NCBI GenBank assembly: GCA_965365285.1
Contig: CBDUBC010000112.1
Span: forward strand, 1-8,600
DNA: 8,600 nt
Origin: JAURDE01 sp965365285
GTDB lineage: Bacteria; Bdellovibrionota; Bacteriovoracia; Bacteriovoracales; Bacteriovoracaceae
Direction: 5' to 3'
The translations under genes were made by a program, and so were the position numbers. Below are positions 7,060 to 8,600 of the stretch, in pieces. The stretch's first letter is position 1. Every line of letters starts with the position of its first letter. The notes below the pieces were generated by a model. The model ran no database searches. It was not told the origin of the DNA and worked only from the letters and a program-made list of their open reading frames with translations.

Positions 7060-7590
7060 ATGTCCTTACCAGATTTTTTCAATAAAAAAGAAGAAAGTCA
7101 CAAGAAAAAATTCAAACCTAAAAACGACTTTAGACAAAAATGTCTTAATGTTCTTGCAGAAATTAAAAAGTTCAACGAAGAAAGATACAACGAACTTTCA
7201 AAACATTTTCACGCTAAATTCAATCACGTTAATGTTCAAAAAAAGAAGCTTCTAGGATTTTATGGACAACTGGTTAATGAACTAAAATCTTTCACACAAA
7301 AAGCTGATCCTATTATTAAAAAGACTACGAAGAACATTAAGAAAGTGGCCAAAAAAGCGGAAAAAAAGCTTAAAGAAACCAAAAAGAAGGTAGAGAAAAA
7401 GGCGACGAAAAAGAAGACCGCTAAGAAAAAGGTTGCAAAGAAAACGACCAAGAAAAAAGCGACTAAAAAGAAAGTAGCAAAAAAGGCGACAAAAAAGAAG
7501 ACCGCTAAGAAAAAGGTTGCAAAGAAAACGACCAAGAAAAAGGTTGCTAAAAAAGTAACAAAGAAAAAAGCGACTAAAAAGAAAAGATAA
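7060..7590 (+). CDS. Lysine-rich histone H1-like/AlgP-like repetitive protein
   Basis: 176 residues. Residues 1-85 form a charged, probably helical N-terminal part (DFRQKCLNVLAEIKKFNEER, then GFYGQLVNELKSF) that I do not recognise. From about 90 to the end the protein is almost only Lys, Ala, Thr and Val in KKATKKK/TAKKKVAKK-type units, like the C-terminal tails of bacterial histone H1-like and AlgP-like proteins. Such tails bind DNA or RNA non-specifically and may compact the nucleoid; a nucleic-acid role here is inference. A 28-residue unit is repeated (113-140, then from 141), matching an 84-bp DNA repeat. The ATG at 7060 is chosen because AGGAG at 7050-7054 lies 5 nt upstream. The in-frame GTG at 7054 overlaps that site and is less likely. 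No signal peptide or membrane segment is seen. The gene stands alone, with a terminator right after it, and is divergent from the adenosine kinase operon. Confidence 0.85.
   Translation: MSLPDFFNKKEESHKKKFKPKNDFRQKCLNVLAEIKKFNEERYNELSKHFHAKFNHVNVQKKKLLGFYGQLVNELKSFTQKADPIIKKTTKNIKKVAKKAEKKLKETKKKVEKKATKKKTAKKKVAKKTTKKKATKKKVAKKATKKKTAKKKVAKKTTKKKVAKKVTKKKATKKKR
7401..7541 (+). repeat. 84-bp-period tandem repeat inside the lysine-rich gene
   Basis: Bases 7401-7457 and 7485-7541 are 57-nt copies that differ at one position only (G at 7407, A at 7491). They are offset by 84 bp, which keeps the reading frame (28 codons). The near-identity at silent positions points to recent duplication or gene conversion within the tail rather than old convergence. 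Shorter degenerate AAGAAA-type units fill the rest of the tail. Confidence 0.9.
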
Positions 7591-7596
7591 AATATC

Positions 7597-7629
7597 ACTT
7601 CCCTGTAGCACTCTGCAGGGAAGTTTTTT
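7597..7629 (+). terminator. Rho-independent terminator after the lysine-rich gene
   Basis: A 12-bp stem, ACTTCCCTGTAG (7597-7608) with CTGCAGGGAAGT (7613-7624), has one T-G wobble, a CACT loop and a run of six Ts (7624-7629). It begins 6 nt after the stop of the lysine-rich gene. Its T-run touches the stop codon of the converging - strand gene (7628-7630). On the - strand the hairpin is followed by ATATTTTAT, so it may also serve that gene, less efficiently. Confidence 0.9.
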
Positions 7630-8221
7630 ACTTACAATGTCTTGGTGAAACTTCTACAAATTTATGATTCGATCGTCCTTTTCTTTCCCATACCCCACAC
7701 CCTTCCTTCTTTTTCTGGATCTTAAGTATACGAACGTAGCCTTCTTTTTGATTCACACAATCCATGTATTCTCTTTCATCAAGAAGAAGTCCTCCCGGTG
7801 TAAAAAGAGCACAAACAAGGACTTGTTTCTTTTTAAAAAAGCCTTTAGTAGTTTCAAACATAAAATAGGTTGGAAAATCTAAATTTGGATTACAACGGTA
7901 CGCCTGCCTGTCCGGAACAATTTCTAAAATACGCCCATTTAAATTCGTTTTAAGACATTCTCCCTTTCTATCAAAACGATAAAAGAAACCTCTTGACTCA
8001 TCTTTTTGGGGAAGGTGGTGGTCCCCCAAATAAAGCTCGTCATTGTAAATCGATTGGGGAATATCATTTAAGGTCTTTCCCTCAAAAGCTTGATTAAGAT
8101 AGGCCAACCAATTGGATCCCATCTTATACAAATTTTGTAACTTTTTCGGATTTAAATCAATCATCTCGGCCTGTACTGAAATGACAAAGAGCAAACAAAA
8201 AATATTGATAACGGTTTTCAT
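7628..8221 (-). CDS. Secreted cysteine-containing protein of unknown function
   Basis: 197 residues that I do not recognise. MKTVINIFCLLFVISVQA is a clear Sec signal peptide with a likely cut after VQA (residue 18). No lipobox is placed to make it a lipoprotein, since the only nearby cysteine (C9) lies within the hydrophobic core. The predicted mature protein has six cysteines (C89, C110, C137, C155, C175, C196), an even number that fits three disulfides in the periplasm or outside the cell. It is rich in aromatic and charged residues and has no further membrane segment. No catalytic motif is apparent. The ribosome site is weak (AAGAAA before the ATG). It converges on the lysine-rich gene and is divergent from the reductase-like gene, with 76 nt between the two starts. 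The intact frame, signal peptide and spacing make it a real gene. Confidence 0.8.
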   Translation of the reverse strand: MKTVINIFCLLFVISVQAEMIDLNPKKLQNLYKMGSNWLAYLNQAFEGKTLNDIPQSIYNDELYLGDHHLPQKDESRGFFYRFDRKGECLKTNLNGRILEIVPDRQAYRCNPNLDFPTYFMFETTKGFFKKKQVLVCALFTPGGLLLDEREYMDCVNQKEGYVRILKIQKKKEGCGVWERKGRSNHKFVEVSPRHCK

Positions 8222-8246
8222 ATTTTCTTTTCGGTAACTCTGAAAC

Positions 8247-8275
8247 TTGTCTTAGCCATGAAAAGCCCATATATT
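8247..8275 (+). promoter_or_regulatory. Sigma70-type promoter for the thioredoxin-reductase-like gene
   Basis: TTGTCT (8247-8252), a 17-nt spacer, then TATATT (8270-8275) match 4 of 6 and 5 of 6 consensus bases at ideal spacing. Transcription would start near 8282, giving a leader of about 16 nt that contains the ribosome site AAAGGA (8287-8292), 5 nt before the ATG at 8298. Confidence 0.6.
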
Positions 8276-8297
8276 CATACGCAACCAAAGGAAAACT

Positions 8298-8600
8298 ATG
8301 AGCAATCAGCAAACAATAGCGGTCATTGGTGGCGGTTCAGCAGGCATTATGGCGGCGCTTCGATGCGTTCTGAATAAAGATCAATGCCTTCTCTTTCCGG
8401 GATCTGGAAAAGACAAAAAACGATCGCGCGCCTTTTGGGTTACTAAAGTCGAAAACATTCCGGGGTTTGCTCATTACAAAAAAGGGATTGAAGATCCTAA
8501 TAAAGCGACAATCAAATGGATTGAGGAATCCGGCCTTAAAGACAATTTTCATTTATTTAAAAATAGAGGAATCCAATCCCTTAAAAAAGAAGGCGACACT
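8298..8600 (+). CDS. Thioredoxin-reductase-like FAD-dependent oxidoreductase, N-terminal part (3' truncated by window)
   Basis: The frame runs open for 101 codons to the window edge. MSNQQTIAVIGGGSAGIMAA carries the FAD-binding GxGxxG-type loop (GGGSAG, 11-16) at the end of the first beta strand. VENIPGF (51-57) followed by a Gly-Ile a few residues later matches the 'EN(F/Y)PG' block that follows the FAD loop in thioredoxin reductases and their relatives. Between these, the expected acidic end of strand 2 and the GGQL-type motif are not visible. Instead there is LLFPGSGKDKKRSRAFWVTK (31-50), so this may be a divergent family member rather than a housekeeping TrxB. The redox CxxC and the NADPH domain, if present, lie beyond the window. 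The start is well supported by AAAGGA 5 nt upstream and a good promoter. Confidence 0.75.
   Translation, partial: MSNQQTIAVIGGGSAGIMAALRCVLNKDQCLLFPGSGKDKKRSRAFWVTKVENIPGFAHYKKGIEDPNKATIKWIEESGLKDNFHLFKNRGIQSLKKEGDT

Noticed and set aside
7260..7611. Two long - strand open frames rich in Phe/Leu opposite the lysine-rich gene.
   Set aside because: They are the antisense of AAG/AAA-rich repeats, which always read as TTT/CTT codons. They have no ribosome site, and the + strand gene has clear start and stop signals.

Overview
The window is about 8.6 kb of gene-dense, AT-rich (by eye near 40% G+C) bacterial chromosome. It carries mostly housekeeping genes, with a few secreted or low-complexity proteins. 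No phage, insertion-sequence, CRISPR, tRNA or rRNA signal was seen. The low G+C, the tmk-holB-PSP1-rmuC order, the PfkB adenosine kinase next to asnS, and the lysine-rich histone-like protein suggest a Gram-negative predatory-type lineage, such as a Bdellovibrionota/Bacteriovorax relative. This taxonomic guess is inference from gene content, not proof.

Left region, + strand (1-3390). The 3' end of thymidylate kinase (tmk) is followed 2 nt later by a short DNA polymerase III delta' subunit (holB). A PSP1/RicT-family protein follows after 55 nt, and rmuC 2 nt after that. A strong hairpin at 3356-3380 closes this run and can terminate both strands. The set joins dTTP supply, clamp loading, a probable Fe-S RNA-regulation factor and a DNA-maintenance protein in one likely operon.

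Middle region, - strand (3429-6958). Read right to left, it holds a PfkB adenosine kinase, asparaginyl-tRNA synthetase (asnS) 2 nt later, then, after a 129-nt gap with unusual overlapping GC-rich inverted repeats, a secreted subtilisin-family serine protease. The kinase and asnS are almost certainly co-transcribed. Whether the protease shares that transcript depends on what the inverted repeats do.

Right region (7060-8600). A divergent + strand gene encodes a small protein with a lysine-rich repetitive tail resembling histone H1-like/AlgP-like proteins. Its tail contains an 84-bp tandem DNA repeat, and a textbook terminator follows the gene. Converging on it from the - strand is a secreted orphan protein with six cysteines in its predicted mature part. 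Divergent from that, behind a good sigma70-type promoter, is the 5' end of a thioredoxin-reductase-like FAD enzyme cut off by the window edge.

No whole new system is evident. The best leads are the mutually exclusive hairpins between asnS and the protease gene, the repeat-built lysine-rich protein, the orphan six-cysteine secreted protein, and the reductase-like protein whose N-terminus departs from the standard family pattern.
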